From: Muraenolepis orangiensis
Taxonomy: Eukaryota > Chordata > Actinopteri > Gadiformes > Muraenolepididae
Assembly: GCA_027704905.1 (NCBI GenBank)
Contig: JANIIK010000610.1
Span: forward strand, 10,001-74,000
DNA: 64,000 nucleotides
Direction: 5' to 3'
A program made the translations under genes and the position numbers. Shown here piece by piece: positions 22,506-33,659 of the stretch. Position 1 is the first letter of the stretch; every line of letters starts with the position of its first letter. The notes below the pieces were generated by a model, which worked only from the letters and a program-made list of their open reading frames with translations, searched no databases and was not told where the DNA came from.

Positions 22506-25500
22506 TTAGTCTCTATATTTGGGGTTTTGTCTACTAATGCGACCTGAACGTGTTTGGTATGTGCCCCCACTGGTGTGTGTGGGTGTCAGAGCTGTAGGCT
22601 CTGGAGCTAGGGTTATGGGTCTCTCTGCAATAGGAGGGGAAGTTTCCTCTACAGCTGGATCTGGATCGAAGTGCAGGCGGTCGGCTTCATCGGGCTGCTC
22701 TGGAAGTGGTTCGGTTACCGGTAGGATATGTCTGCGATTTCTCCTGTACACACCACCTTCCGATTCGATGAGATATGATCTCGGTTCCTCACAGACCTCC
22801 TTCACCATGCCCATGCGGTTGTACCCTTGGCGGGTCTGCATTCTGACTACTTCACCTTCAGACAGGGCTCGTAGTGGACGGCTCGACTTGTCGTAGTTTC
22901 GTTTCTGGGAGAGTCTTTTCTTTTGGAGCTGGGATCTGACTCCTTGAGTGTCACGAGTGGTAGGTTCCAGTAGCTGCTTGCTGACTGGGAGGGTGGAACG
23001 TGTTTGCCTTGACATGAGTCTCTGTGCAGGTGAACCTAGCTGTACATCTCGAGGGATGTTCCTCAGATTTAGTAGGTTCAGAAACACGTCTGTTCCATCT
23101 CTTTTAGATTTTTCCATCAGTTGTTTTGCACTACGGACTGCCCTCTCAGCTAAACCATTGCTCTGTGGGAATTCTGGACTGCTGGTAACATGCTCAAAGT
23201 CCCACTGTATGGCAAAGTCTTTGAACTGTTGGCTGGTGTACTGTCTGGCATTGTCTGAGATGAGTGTGTGTGGTGATCCATGGACTGAGAAATGTCGTTT
23301 CAGTTTGGTGATGACTGAAGTTGACGTGAGGTCCTTGAGTAGATCGACCTCATACCACCCTGAGTATGAGTCCACGAGCACTTGATAGTGCTTGCCATTC
23401 CATTCCAGGATGTCTGTTGCCACCATAGACCAAGGTAATTCCGGTACTGGGTGTGGCTTGAGTGGCTCTTTCTGTTGGTGTGGTTTTGTACTGTTACACA
23501 CTGAGCATGAGAGTGTGGCATTGTCAATGTCTTTGCTCATGTTAGGCCAGAACACCACACCTCGGGCTCTGCGTTTGGTTGACTCAGCTCCTGGGTGACC
23601 TCTGTGTACAATGTTTATGTACTCTCTCTGTAGTGACTGAGGGATGACTGTTTGGTTACCTTTCATGATGATTCCTTCTTCAACAATGAGCTCATCTCGA
23701 AAAGGGAAGAAAGGACCAATGGCTGGAGGAACGCTGCGCTGTTTAGTAGGCCATCCATGTTTGATAACGGTGGTGAGGTTCTGCAGCGTTGTGTCCTCTG
23801 CCGTGTGTCTCCTCAGCTCCTCCAGGCGAGTTGATGAGATGTGGCTGACCGCCATCACCTCAAAGTCATTTTTTTCATTAGTGTGTTGAAGGGTGGATGC
23901 CCTGGGGGCTCGTGACAGAGTGTCGGCCAGGTACATGTGTTTCCCTTTAATGTAGACAAGGTTGATGTCGTATCTCTGCAGCTGTAACATCATACGTTGG
24001 AGTCGTGCTGGAGCTGTGGAGATTGGCTTTTTGATGATTGTGACTAAGGGTTGATGGTCAGTCTCCACAGTCACTGGCTTTCCATAGATGTAGTCATTGA
24101 ACTTTGAACACGCAAACACAACTGCCAGCAGTTCCTTCTCTATTTGTGCGTAGCGTGTTTCAGTCTGAGTCAGCGTTCGTGATGCGTAGGCAATCGGTTT
24201 GCCTTCCTGCAAGCATGCTGCTCCGAGTCCGTGTTGCGAAGCGTCGCAGGTGAGTGTGACTGGTAGATGAACATCGTAGTATGACAGGACAGGTGGACTG
24301 ACCATGTGTTTCTTCAAAGTGTCATATGCGTCCTGGTGCTGCTTCAGCCAGCACCACACTGTGTCTTTACGTGTCAGTTCTCTCAGTGGAGCGGAAAGTT
24401 CACTGAAGTCCGGGATAAACTTCCCAAGATAGTTGATCATGCCGAGGAAGCGCTGGAGTGCTGTAATGTCCTCGGGAACAGGCATTTCTGCGATTGCCTT
24501 GGTTTTGGATGGGTCTGCTCTCAGACCCTCGCTGGTGAATACGTGACCCACGTAGCTGACCTCAGCCAATCGGAACTTGCACTTGAGGGGGTTGAGTCTG
24601 AGATTGACTCGACGCGCACGGTTGAGCACCTTCATCAGGTTCATGTCGTGCTCTGCTTCATCTCGGCCTCCGACAAGTATGTCGTCGACGATGATGGCGC
24701 AGGGGTAACCGGCAAATATCTGTTCCATTGAGCGCTGGAACACCTCGCTGGCTGCATTTATTCCAAATGGCATCCTGAGAAATCTGTAGCGGCCGAAAGG
24801 TGTGCTGAAAGTGGTTAGAAGTGATGACTTACTGTCCAAGGAGATTTGCCAGAAAGAGCTCTTGGCGTCTAAGACTGAGAACACGGTTGCGTTTGTCATT
24901 TGTGACGCAACCTCCTCGACAGTACGCATAGGGTGGTGAGGACGCTGCAAAGCTTTGTTGAGATCCCTGGGGTCAATGCAGATACGTATGTCATCGGTTT
25001 GCTTTTTGTTTGTGGCCACCATAGATGACACCCATTCAGTTGGCTCTGAGACAGGAACGATGACCCCTAAGTCCATCATCCTACAAAGCTCCGCCTTCAC
25101 TCTGTCCTGCATGGCTACTGGAATACGGCGGGCTGGACGGATGGCGGGCTGTACATCTTGATCGAGCTTCATGGAGTATGTGACTGGTAACATGCCCAGT
25201 TCATCCTTGAAAAGATCAGCGTACTCTGTGAAGATCTGATGGGTTAGGTTGGCATTGCTATTCACGCTGAGTTGATGAACTTCCTTGTTCAGTGTAACTA
25301 ATCCCATGCGTAGGCATGCTGGTAAGCCTAGTAGTGGCTGGACGTTTCTCTCTACAACGTAGAACTGCAGTACATATGGCTGGCCTGCTAGGTGGCATGA
25401 TAGGACAACTGAACCCACAGTGTTGATTTGGCTTCCTCCATATGCGACCAAGTTAGTTGTTTTTGAGCAGTCTATTTTTTCTCCTTTCCCCACATGTTTG

Positions 25501-26531
25501 AATGCATCATGTGACATGACGTTACATTTTGCCCCTGTGTCTACTTTCACTTCTATGGGCTTGCTATTTACATGGATTGTGGTAAATGCTTCACCTTTCT
25601 CAGTGATATTAGATGCTATTATGTCAATGGTCTCTAGTGTTACACCATCAACATAGAATAACTCATCGTCACTACCACCTGTGGCTTGGTCTGGCTCAAG
25701 TTGATTGACAGATTTCCTATATCTGCGTGTGCTAGGGCACTGCAGTGTTGTTCTGCAACATCTTTTGTAGTGGTTCCATTTCTTGCAGGTGTGACACTGT
25801 TGACCATAAGCAGGGCAATCCTCTCTCTTAGCTTCGTGGCTGCCTCCACAATTGTTACAGTCTGTGATGTGCTGTGCACTCTTTTCTGACTGTGACTCAA
25901 ACCTCTGTTTCCTTATGACTCTGTGTTGCACGCTGTCAACATTTGTGGACGTTCGTGGTGATGACAGTGCTTTTATGTGCTGGTCTGACAGCTCATGTAT
26001 TCGACACACAGAGATAGCCTTAGACAGAGTTAATTCGCTATCACGCAGCAAAGTCTTCCTTAGACCGTCATTACTTATGCCACATAGAAGTCTATCTCTG
26101 ATGAGTTCGTCTTGCAATATTCCAAAGTTGCAGCTCTTTGCTTTGATCTTTAAATCGGTGATATATGACTCGATTGACTCACCTTGGTTCTGACCCCTTG
26201 TGTTGAACTTGTGCCTTTCCATCGTGATGTTTGTTTGAGGATTGCAAATGTCCCTTTTCAAACAATCCGGGTCTTCCTTTGACTCGGCGGGAGTGATGAT
26301 GGCTCCATTGTCACCGGGTGCTTTTACTTCCGCCGCATATACAAACGATCTCTCACGCTCAATAGCTTCAGATCCTGCCAAATTGAGAAGGATATATGCT
26401 TTTGTGCGGTCTGGTTTGTCAAAGTGTGCTGCCGCAACGAAAATGTCATACTCCTGTTCAAACACTCTCCAGTTCTCCGCCACGTTCCCGTCAAACACTA
26501 GCGGGTCGGGTCTGCGGAATCCATCTGCCAT
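22506..26531 (-). CDS. Ty3/gypsy gag-pol polyprotein (1341 aa, single frame)
   Basis: The domain order is as follows. Gag is residues 1 to about 220. Zinc knuckles CNNCGGSHEAKREDC and CHTCKKWNHYKRCC follow. An aspartic protease has VKVDTGAKCNVMS (about 330). Reverse transcriptase has RFLRMPFGINAA and IIVDDILVGG (about 590-630). RNase H has LTCDASQHGLGAA. Integrase has the zinc site HRGHPGAEST...CSVC (about 985-1020) and catalytic core aspartates in ATDILEW and SDNARQY and glutamate in NGLAERAV. Gag and pol are fused without a frameshift, as in mag-like lineages. There is no envelope gene. The start ATG at 26531 lies about 145 nt inside the 5' LTR. Confidence 0.95.
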   Translation of the reverse strand: MADGFRRPDPLVFDGNVAENWRVFEQEYDIFVAAAHFDKPDRTKAYILLNLAGSEAIERERSFVYAAEVKAPGDNGAIITPAESKEDPDCLKRDICNPQTNITMERHKFNTRGQNQGESIESYITDLKIKAKSCNFGILQDELIRDRLLCGISNDGLRKTLLRDSELTLSKAISVCRIHELSDQHIKALSSPRTSTNVDSVQHRVIRKQRFESQSEKSAQHITDCNNCGGSHEAKREDCPAYGQQCHTCKKWNHYKRCCRTTLQCPSTRRYRKSVNQLEPDQATGGSDDELFYVDGVTLETIDIIASNITEKGEAFTTIHVNSKPIEVKVDTGAKCNVMSHDAFKHVGKGEKIDCSKTTNLVAYGGSQINTVGSVVLSCHLAGQPYVLQFYVVERNVQPLLGLPACLRMGLVTLNKEVHQLSVNSNANLTHQIFTEYADLFKDELGMLPVTYSMKLDQDVQPAIRPARRIPVAMQDRVKAELCRMMDLGVIVPVSEPTEWVSSMVATNKKQTDDIRICIDPRDLNKALQRPHHPMRTVEEVASQMTNATVFSVLDAKSSFWQISLDSKSSLLTTFSTPFGRYRFLRMPFGINAASEVFQRSMEQIFAGYPCAIIVDDILVGGRDEAEHDMNLMKVLNRARRVNLRLNPLKCKFRLAEVSYVGHVFTSEGLRADPSKTKAIAEMPVPEDITALQRFLGMINYLGKFIPDFSELSAPLRELTRKDTVWCWLKQHQDAYDTLKKHMVSPPVLSYYDVHLPVTLTCDASQHGLGAACLQEGKPIAYASRTLTQTETRYAQIEKELLAVVFACSKFNDYIYGKPVTVETDHQPLVTIIKKPISTAPARLQRMMLQLQRYDINLVYIKGKHMYLADTLSRAPRASTLQHTNEKNDFEVMAVSHISSTRLEELRRHTAEDTTLQNLTTVIKHGWPTKQRSVPPAIGPFFPFRDELIVEEGIIMKGNQTVIPQSLQREYINIVHRGHPGAESTKRRARGVVFWPNMSKDIDNATLSCSVCNSTKPHQQKEPLKPHPVPELPWSMVATDILEWNGKHYQVLVDSYSGWYEVDLLKDLTSTSVITKLKRHFSVHGSPHTLISDNARQYTSQQFKDFAIQWDFEHVTSSPEFPQSNGLAERAVRSAKQLMEKSKRDGTDVFLNLLNLRNIPRDVQLGSPAQRLMSRQTRSTLPVSKQLLEPTTRDTQGVRSQLQKKRLSQKRNYDKSSRPLRALSEGEVVRMQTRQGYNRMGMVKEVCEEPRSYLIESEGGVYRRNRRHILPVTEPLPEQPDEADRLHFDPDPAVEETSPPIAERPITLAPEPTALTPTHTSGGTYQTRSGRISRQNPKYRD

Positions 26532-26677
26532 GATGATACTGCACGCGCGTTGTCAATGCTAGTTTGTTGTTAGCTTGTTAGCTTGTTGTCACGGTGAGTT
26601 GGTGCTGAGACGTCAAGTTTATTTTCCTTCTTCAAAACTTGTTGAGTCCAGTATGTACGCGTTTACTTCTGACACCA

Positions 26678-26848
26678 TGTTGAATGACCATACGGAGGGA
26701 TACTTTTATTATAACGGTATTTATTAGTAACCAGTTAACATGACTGGACGCGTCTCCAGGACCACACAGAGTGAACACACATGCGCAGTACCACTACGGT
26801 GGCCGCTAAACAGTACACATGAATTAGCATATTAACGAATGCTCTACA
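26678..26848 (-). repeat. Gypsy 5' LTR
   Basis: 171 bp; followed on the minus strand by the candidate primer-binding site. Confidence 0.95.
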
Positions 26849-27217
26849 AATAAGATGAAAAATAAGATGGAATGAGGTGTATTACGGATAATAAAGTGCA
26901 AGAGAGAGAGAGAGAGAGAGAGAGAGGACCTCAGGTCACTGTGCCTCCTCTGTCCATCTTACGACCTGAGATGGATCCATTGAAAAGTCTTATAGCAGCC
27001 GGGAGAAAGGACCCGCGTATTCCGCCATTCACTTTTAATTCAATTTAGATTCATTCAATTTTAATTATGTTAGGTTTATTCAATAGCACAAGTGACTGTG
27101 CATGAAACTTCTATTCCGATTTTCCGATTTTCATCATAAATGGATTAATCGCTAAATAGCTATTTTTCATCAAAACAATGCTTCTTTCCCCCTCTCTTTA
27201 CACTCTCTCTCTTTACA

Positions 27218-27220
<3 letters not shown>

Positions 27221-27307
<87 letters not shown>
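27221..27307. repeat. (CT)n microsatellite
   Basis: More than 40 CT units, homologous to the array at 20070. Confidence 0.97.
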
Positions 27308-27311
<4 letters not shown>

Positions 27312-28366
27312 GTGTCTCCTTCTCAAGTCAGTGCCCCACCACCACTTCCTGCTAAGTCCCTATGACATGGGTCGGCAACAGGTGGCCCGAGGGCCATTGG
27401 TGGCCCGCCAGCAATTATATTTGGCCCAGAAGATTATTTTGAGAATAAAAATAAAAGATACATTTTTTATAAAAAATAAAATTTTACAATATCGGACGGA
27501 CAGTCACACATATAGTCTATAATGTCCAAATCGAGAATCTCCCTCCACCTGAAGAATGTTTATTGTACTTTTATCTATGTTGAGAGTGAATAACACAGGC
27601 CTAATCAGGCAGCGGGGTGCACTGACGCTGAACCCCTCATAGTGAATCAATAAGTAGGTGGACAACGCGTGGTGCTGAAATAGCCAACATGCGGTGTGTG
27701 GTTTGAAAAAAAGAACACCAGCTCAGTAAATCATTGTAACGTAAAAATACTTCAGTGTTGAAAGCGTAAACTAGGGGAAATAACAAAACGGTATATTGTT
27801 TCACTTGAATGTAATGATCAGGCATTACCACTTGCGGGCCATGGGAAGCAGGTTGGAGTTGTATATATTTTATATTAGAAATATATTTTGTAGATTGGTA
27901 TAAACTGTGTTCAACTTCTTCAAACTATATACATTTCAGGGAATTTAATTTCTTTAGATTGTACCATGTACCTTTTAAAACATGTTTAATAATCCACTAC
28001 AAGCACAAGCTTTATTCAGGACCTTTACGTTTTCTTAGAGGCAGTTAGTATATATAGCTGGTTTACCTGGTTATGAACAATATGTATGATAATTGATATG
28101 ACAACGTGGCATTTCAGTAACTGGCCCATAACCAATATCATACTTGCAGGGTTGTCACCAGGATATAAAACAAATCAAAACCTAACCTACCTAACCGGTC
28201 TAAAAATAGCCTCACCTACTACAGTGTGTAGATGACTATATTATCAACGACAAACCCAATCCCAATCAACATGTTCTGACTTTTCTTTTGAAACACGGAA
28301 ATACATTTGAACGTTGTTGAGAATCACAACACAAACTCACTAGTAGTCAGTGCAATGGATTGGGTG

Positions 28367-28613
28367 AGTAACCCCCACTGCTACCTAGTTAACTAGAACA
28401 CTAGTAACCCCCACTGCTACCTAGTTAACTAGAACACTAGTAATCCCCAATGCTACCTAGTTAACTAGAAAACTAGTAATCCCCACTGCTATCTAGTTAA
28501 CTAGAACACTAGTAATCCCCAATGCTACCTAGTTAACTAGAACACTAGTAACCCCCACTGCTACCTAGTTAACTAGAACACTAGTAATCCCCAATGCTAC
28601 CTAGTTAACTAGA
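28367..28613. repeat. 36-bp minisatellite, about 7 units
   Basis: Same unit as at 20862, with alternating AATCCCCAATG and AACCCCCACTG variants, suggesting higher-order unit exchange. Confidence 0.95.
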
Positions 28614-28657
28614 ACTGGCCCATAACCAATATCACACTTGCAGGGTTTTCACCAGGA

Positions 28658-28761
28658 TATAAAACAAATCAAAACCTAACCTACCTAACCGGTCTACAAA
28701 TCAGGAAGTGTGTGAGTTAAAAGCAACGAATCGGAGCGAAGACGTCACATCAGTATGGAAG
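28658..28761 (+). promoter_or_regulatory. TATA / ATG / splice-donor cassette, copy 2
   Basis: TATAAAA at 28658, ATG at 28755 (CAGTATGGAAG) and donor GTAATC. Same layout as at 21073 with small indels. Confidence 0.3.
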
Positions 28762-29344
28762 GTAATCGTGTTTACGATTAAATGTTGTCCAATACGGTAT
28801 GATACACATTTGGTTTTAGACGTTTTGATCTGAACTAGAAACTATATTTGAACGAACGATTAGGGGCGTTGTCAAGATTCCATTGTTGTTTAGCCTCACC
28901 TACTACAGTGTGTAGATGACTATATTATCAACGACAAACGAAAAACATAGTTAGTTTAATTTCTTTATTATGAGTGGTCAATGAGACAAATGTCTTCTTG
29001 ATGTGATACGTTGTGAGACACTAAGTTGGTACGATAAACGGTTCTGATGTATTCTGAGGAGAACAGTTCATAACAATGTGTCGAACACCCTGCCTAAACT
29101 ATCATGGTTTACACTCCCGTCATTTCATATTTGTCCGACCTTTTGGTTTGTGCTCTATAGTCTAGACCAGGGGTTTACCTTTCAGCCCGCGACCCCCAAA
29201 ATAACAGCTAGAGACCCCACTATAACCGGGGTGGGGGGGGGGGGTCGCGAACATCGTGAAGTCCAAGGGGGGGGTATACGTGTGTGGCTTTTTTCAGCTG
29301 CAAATGATACTGTCATGAATCTATCACCCTTACATATTAAACGG

Positions 29345-29685
29345 TGTTAAGCATAGTAGACTTATATCTTGTGTCTACTTGCGTAGCGGTAAGGTGAATA
29401 TTCTGAAGAGTTCAAAAGGATCGTACTGTCCAGACAGTTGTCTATGTTTAGCCATCCAACTCGGCTTGGTTTATTCACGGAGGAGAAAACACAATGACCG
29501 CTCTCTTTGGAGTCAGTTTATCAAGAGACAGATGGAGCTGCTTTGTCCATCTTTATATAACTACGCAACAGTGCCTCCCCCTGGACAACAGTGGTATTCA
29601 CAGCTACTCACATCAATCAGACACAGTAACACACATGTAGTCATAATATATACAAAATATATGTTATATCTTAACACTCTTAACA
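29345..29685 (-). repeat. Copia 3' LTR
   Basis: Ends TGTTAAGC...CTTAACA. The purine-rich stretch ATAAGTGG lies just inside on the minus strand. Confidence 0.7.
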
Positions 29686-29782
29686 CCACTTATGAATCAT
29701 GTGCCCACTGTATATCCGTTTAGATTTAAACAACAAACTAAATAAAAACAAATGGTACAATCATGTGGACTTCAACACATTA

Positions 29783-31360
29783 TTACACACCAAACATGAC
29801 CCCTGCACATTTCCTCAGCTTCAGTTTGGTGACAGGCTTGGTCATCACATCTGCAACCATTTCGTCTGTAGGACAATAAACCAATGACATCCTTTCCTCC
29901 CTTATGGTAGACCTGATAAAGTGGTATTTAATATCCACGTGTTTACATCTCTGCCTACACACAGGGTTTTTAACTAGTGCTATTGTCCCCTGGTTGTCCT
30001 CGTTAACAATGGTTTTCTTGTACACATAGGCATCCATACCCCCCAATAGCTTCTGCAAATGAATACACTCCTGTATAGTTAGAGCTAGAGCCATGTACTC
30101 GCATGTAGAAAGTGCTACTGTGGGCTGTTTCTTGGTTTTCCAAGAGACTAGTGAGCTGTCCTTACTCATGCTCACACAATACCCTGTTGTACTGCGTCTA
30201 TCGCTTGTGTCTGCAGCCCAGTCTGCGTCACTATATGCCTGTAGGCCTAGTTTCTCGCTGTCCTTTCTAAAACAGAGCTGCTTGTCTGCAGTCCCCCTGA
30301 GATAACGAAAAACATGTTTAACTGTAACCCAATGCTCATCTGTAGGTTCAGCAAAATGCTGTGATAACTTGCTTACCACAAAACAAAGATCTGGACGTGT
30401 AGAGGTTGTCAAGTAGATAAGACTGCCGACAGCCTCTCTGTACTTCTTCACATCTGCCATTTTAGGCGCATCTTCAGTGTAGTCTAACTTTTGGTCACAT
30501 GGTGTTTCTCTAACCCTACACTCCTGCATGTCAAAACGTTCCAGTATCTTCTCAACATATCTCTCTTGTGACACTGTAACACAGCTGTCAGACTGGCTGA
30601 AATCCATGCCCAGAAAATGCTTTATCCTCCCCAAATCCTTCATCTTAAATTTGGTAGAGAGCATGTTTTTCACTTTCTCTAGACTCTTGGTATTGTTGGC
30701 TGCGATGATAAGATCATCGACCCAAATAGCAATTATCACTTTCCCCTCCATAGATTATTTTGAGTAGACGCAGTGGTCTGCCGGGTTCTGGGTGAAATTG
30801 TCATCTGTCAAACATTTATGCAGCATCTCATTCTAATTTCGCCCTGACTGCTTCAGGCCGTAAATTGACTTCTCTAGCTTACACACTAGCTTTTCTCCCT
30901 CCTTTACATAACCCTCAGGTTGTTCCATGTAAATGTCTCGATCGATGGGAGCATGTAGATAGGCCGTCTTCACATCCATCTGATGTCAAATCAAATCTTC
31001 CTGGGCTGCGTTTTGCATCAACACTCGTATACTTGTCAGGTTGGCTGTTGGTGAGAACGTCTCCCCATAATCTATCCCCGCCCTCTGACTGTATCCTTTC
31101 GCTACAAATCTAGCCTTGTACTTGTCGTGTCCGTCAATGTCGCCCTTAATTGAGTACACCCATCTTCCTCCCACTGTTTTCCTGCCCTCTGGCAATTTTG
31201 TCAGGGTGAACGTCTGGTTGTCTTCTAGGGACTTGATCTCCTCATCCATCGCTCTTCCCCACTTTTCTGACTCGGTCGATGTCATGGCCTCTTTAAAGGT
31301 CAGAGGTACACCGCAAACTGCTCTGTAAGAATAATCTACGCTGGTGAGTATCATCCTCAC
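29783..31360 (-). pseudogene. Copia reverse transcriptase and RNase H
   Basis: The RT N-terminal part is 31360-30986 (KARFVAKGYSQRAGIDYGET). The rest is 30751-29783, with WVDDLIIAAN as the catalytic motif, DLGRIKHFLGMDF, and RNase H with AYSDADWAADTSDRRST. A gap with stops (about 30750-30985) separates the halves. The frame ends near the 3' LTR as in intact copia elements. Confidence 0.88.
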
Positions 31361-31418
31361 TATCTTCCTGAGTATAATCCCTCAGGTACCCCGGGGGTTT
31401 ACGCTCCCTGCTGGGATA

Positions 31419-32636
31419 TCACCCACTGGCTGAGGCATGTGGCGCCACCCTAGGGTGCTCCTCACCACCATCCTCGGGTGCTGACTGTGGACCGTCAGTC
31501 TGTACATCTACGCTCCGTACATTAGGCTGTGGGGTCTCTACCCTCTCTTCACAGTCTCTCTCTGGGTCCAGTTCTAGCTTCTGGGTCCCGCTATCACAAG
31601 TTGTCTTGGTGACAAACTTTACCAGTCTGTGCTTCTGCACCTTCCCTTTGTTGGGGTAGTAAACTAGGTAGGCGGGACTGCCCTTGTCATGTCCTACAAA
31701 GCGTCCTTTCTCACATCTAGAGTCCAGTTTTCCCCTGTCCTGCTGGTACGCATAGCACACTGACCCAAACTTATGCATCCTAGCCAAATTGCACTTTTTC
31801 CCTGTCAGTGCTGAATATGGCGTAGTGCCCGTGTGCTTATTAAAACACCGGTTTCTGGTATGGGCTGCTTCCTGAATGGCATGTGCCAAAGGCTCTTAGG
31901 TAGATCACTGTCTATGAACATACATCTGGCCATTTCGAAAAGAGTGCGCCCTTCTCTTTCAGCTGTCCCGTTCTGGTGAGGGGAATAAGGACAAGATGTC
32001 TCGTGCCTAATCTTGTTCTTTCTCAGTAGTGTTTGAAACTCCTTACTAGTGAACTCGGTCCCGTTATCTGACCTGATGGATTTTACAGTCCCATAAGGGG
32101 CTACATCTGCCAGATACTTCTCAGTGGCTAGAACTGCATCGCTTTTCGCTTTCAGAAAATAAACAAACACTGCCCCTGTACACACATCTGTGAATGAGTG
32201 CATATACTTGAAACCATCTATGGACTCATTATTTACTGGACCAGCCAAATCGGTGTTCACCAACTCGAGTGGTGTCTTCTGGACACCACTCGGATCTCTG
32301 TTCCTCGGTCGGATCTCTGTTCCTCGTTTGGGTGAACTTTCCCTCTATGCATACTGCACATTCTTTGTCAGGTTTACACTTTGTACCCTTAATATGCATG
32401 CCTACGGTTACATCCTGCAGCTTTAAAACATCCTCATAATTGCAGTGACCCATAATCTCATGCCATGTTTGGATATCATGGCTGACATGACACACATCAT
32501 CAGCATCACACTCGGTTTGCAGATAGAACATCCTCTTACATACATAAATATCAAACCTAGTACCATCCGGTAACGCTAGTACATCTTTACCTTCGTCAAA
32601 GAACACCTTGGCGCATTGAGTGGTAGCAGACTTCAC
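31419..32636 (-). pseudogene. Copia integrase, frame-broken
   Basis: The zinc segment (HEIMGHCNYEDVL ... CAVCIEGKFTQ) is in 32636-32229. The catalytic core follows in the next frame (32263-31805): NTDLAGPV, FTDVCTG, RSDNGTEFTS and NGTAEREGR give the D, D and E positions. The C-terminal region (31889-31419) is in a third frame. An 18-bp direct duplication (TCGGATCTCTGTTCCTCG) at about 32290-32325 lies at the first break. Confidence 0.85.
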
Positions 32637-32690
32637 GGAGAGGATATCTTGGGGGTAGGATGGGATGTAGAGGGCGTCTTTAGAGTCACT

Positions 32691-33623
32691 TTACACCGTC
32701 GTCCCTCGCTGTCTATCAGACATACCTGTGCCTCTCCCCTGCCTTGTGCCACCCCGAAGGTGCACTTCCCGTCCGCCAATTCCATGCTGAGTCTCTCCAG
32801 CTTGAAGGTGCTGTCGAAGTTCTTGAATTTGCTCTCGTCGTTTGATGTGAGACGACACTCCCGTGTCGACGATCAGTCCTTTTCTCTGGGTCTGTAGCTG
32901 TTGTCTCGGTAGGCTGGTGTCTTCCGTTTGTGTTCTGAGGGTGTAGTCTTCCCCTCCCGCAGCTGCTCGGGCGTCATCTTGTCCACGCCTTGCTTCATGG
33001 TCGCCGCCATCTTGCACGTGGGCGCACCGAGCGCCACCACCGCGGTCTTTCTTCGTGCACGCTTTGTCTGTGTGCCCCTGGCTTTTACAGAAATTACACC
33101 AAACTTTCTTTGTGCATTCGTCTTTTCGGTGGCCCTTCTCTCCGCATCGCCAACACACCAGCCCGTTGCGTTCTCCGTCTCCGCCGCGGATGACTCGCTT
33201 GGCAGGCTTTCTCTTTGGCCCCGCTTGGGCCGTCAGCACCCTCTCGCCCGTCTCGTCTGTGGCTGGGGCTGAATCTTCTGAGGCCTCGAAGTTCCTCAAC
33301 TTCGCCTTGAACTGTCCCAACGTCAACTCTGTGTCACCATGTGTCACCATTAATGTGAACGGCTTGTACTTCTCCGGTAATCCCCGCATGACCATCGCCA
33401 TCATTAGTCCCTCACTCTGTGCTTCGACCGCGCTCCTGAGTGCCGTAATGATCTGCTCAGCTCGGATAATGTATTCAGTTACAGTCTCGTCATCAGCTTT
33501 CTTCAGCGCGGTCATTGTTATGTACAAGGTGACAATCCGGGGTCTACCTTTTCCGTAGTGTTCCCGTAATACTTTGAGACTTTCTCTGCCCTTGTCCTTT
33601 GTGTCTCTGAATATTAGTCCCAA
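32691..33623 (-). pseudogene. Copia gag with two zinc knuckles
   Basis: The UBN2-like gag region includes VTEYIIRAEQIITAL and GLPEKYKPF. Knuckles CWRCGEKGHRKDEC and CNFCKSQGHTDKAC both fit CX2CX4HX4C. The C-terminal half leaves the expected protease frame. The N-terminus is missing. Confidence 0.85.
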
Positions 33624-33659
33624 GCTCGTATTGTTTATTTATTTATTTATTTTTTTGCC

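Larger units (their letters stand above)
22054..26848 (-). mobile_element. Complete Ty3/gypsy LTR retrotransposon
   Basis: The LTRs are 171 bp (22054-22224 and 26678-26848), TG...CA, with two mismatches. A 5-bp duplication AATAA flanks the element (22049-22053, 26849-26853). On the minus strand, TGGTGTCAGAAGTAAACG directly follows the 5' LTR, as a tRNA primer site would. The purine tract AAAGAGAGAGGA directly precedes the 3' LTR. One unbroken gag-pol frame fills the interior. All parts needed for autonomous retrotransposition are visible, so this is a candidate active element. Confidence 0.95.
21967..26900. repeat. Second copy of the retroposon-like 3' end, split by a gypsy element
   Basis: The ACTTTATTTATCCCGAGGG block starts at 21967, is interrupted by the gypsy element at 22054-26848 and resumes at 26849. 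The uninterrupted form is at 19484 and 60980. Confidence 0.85.
26849..29340. repeat. Second copy of the repeat unit (as 19.5-21.9 kb)
   Basis: It contains the GA array (26901), CT array (27221-27307), a hAT-like GGGTCGGCAACAGGTGGCCC segment (27370), a stretch shared with 21860-21960 and 63330-64000, a 36-bp minisatellite (28367-28613) and the TATA/ATG/donor cassette. It thus forms a roughly 2.5-kb tandem partner of the preceding unit, separated by the gypsy insertion. No gene is recognised. Confidence 0.8.
29345..33640 (-). mobile_element. Ty1/copia LTR retrotransposon, 5'-truncated and frame-broken
   Basis: A 341-bp LTR (29345-29685) with TGTTAA...TTAACA ends lies at the 3' side. Gag, integrase, RT and RNase H follow in copia order (integrase before RT) on the minus strand. 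The left edge interrupts sequence shared with 21760 and 63265. No second LTR is seen: gag breaks off at about 33623 beside a (TTTA)n-like tract. Several stops and frame changes make it inactive. Confidence 0.85.

Noticed and set aside
22519..26562. Plus-strand open frames of 60-145 residues across the gypsy element
   Set aside because: They are antisense shadows of the intact minus-strand gag-pol frame.
28367..28613. CRISPR-like regular 36-bp repeats
   Set aside because: The repeats are directly adjacent with no unique spacers, in a eukaryotic sequence; this is a minisatellite.
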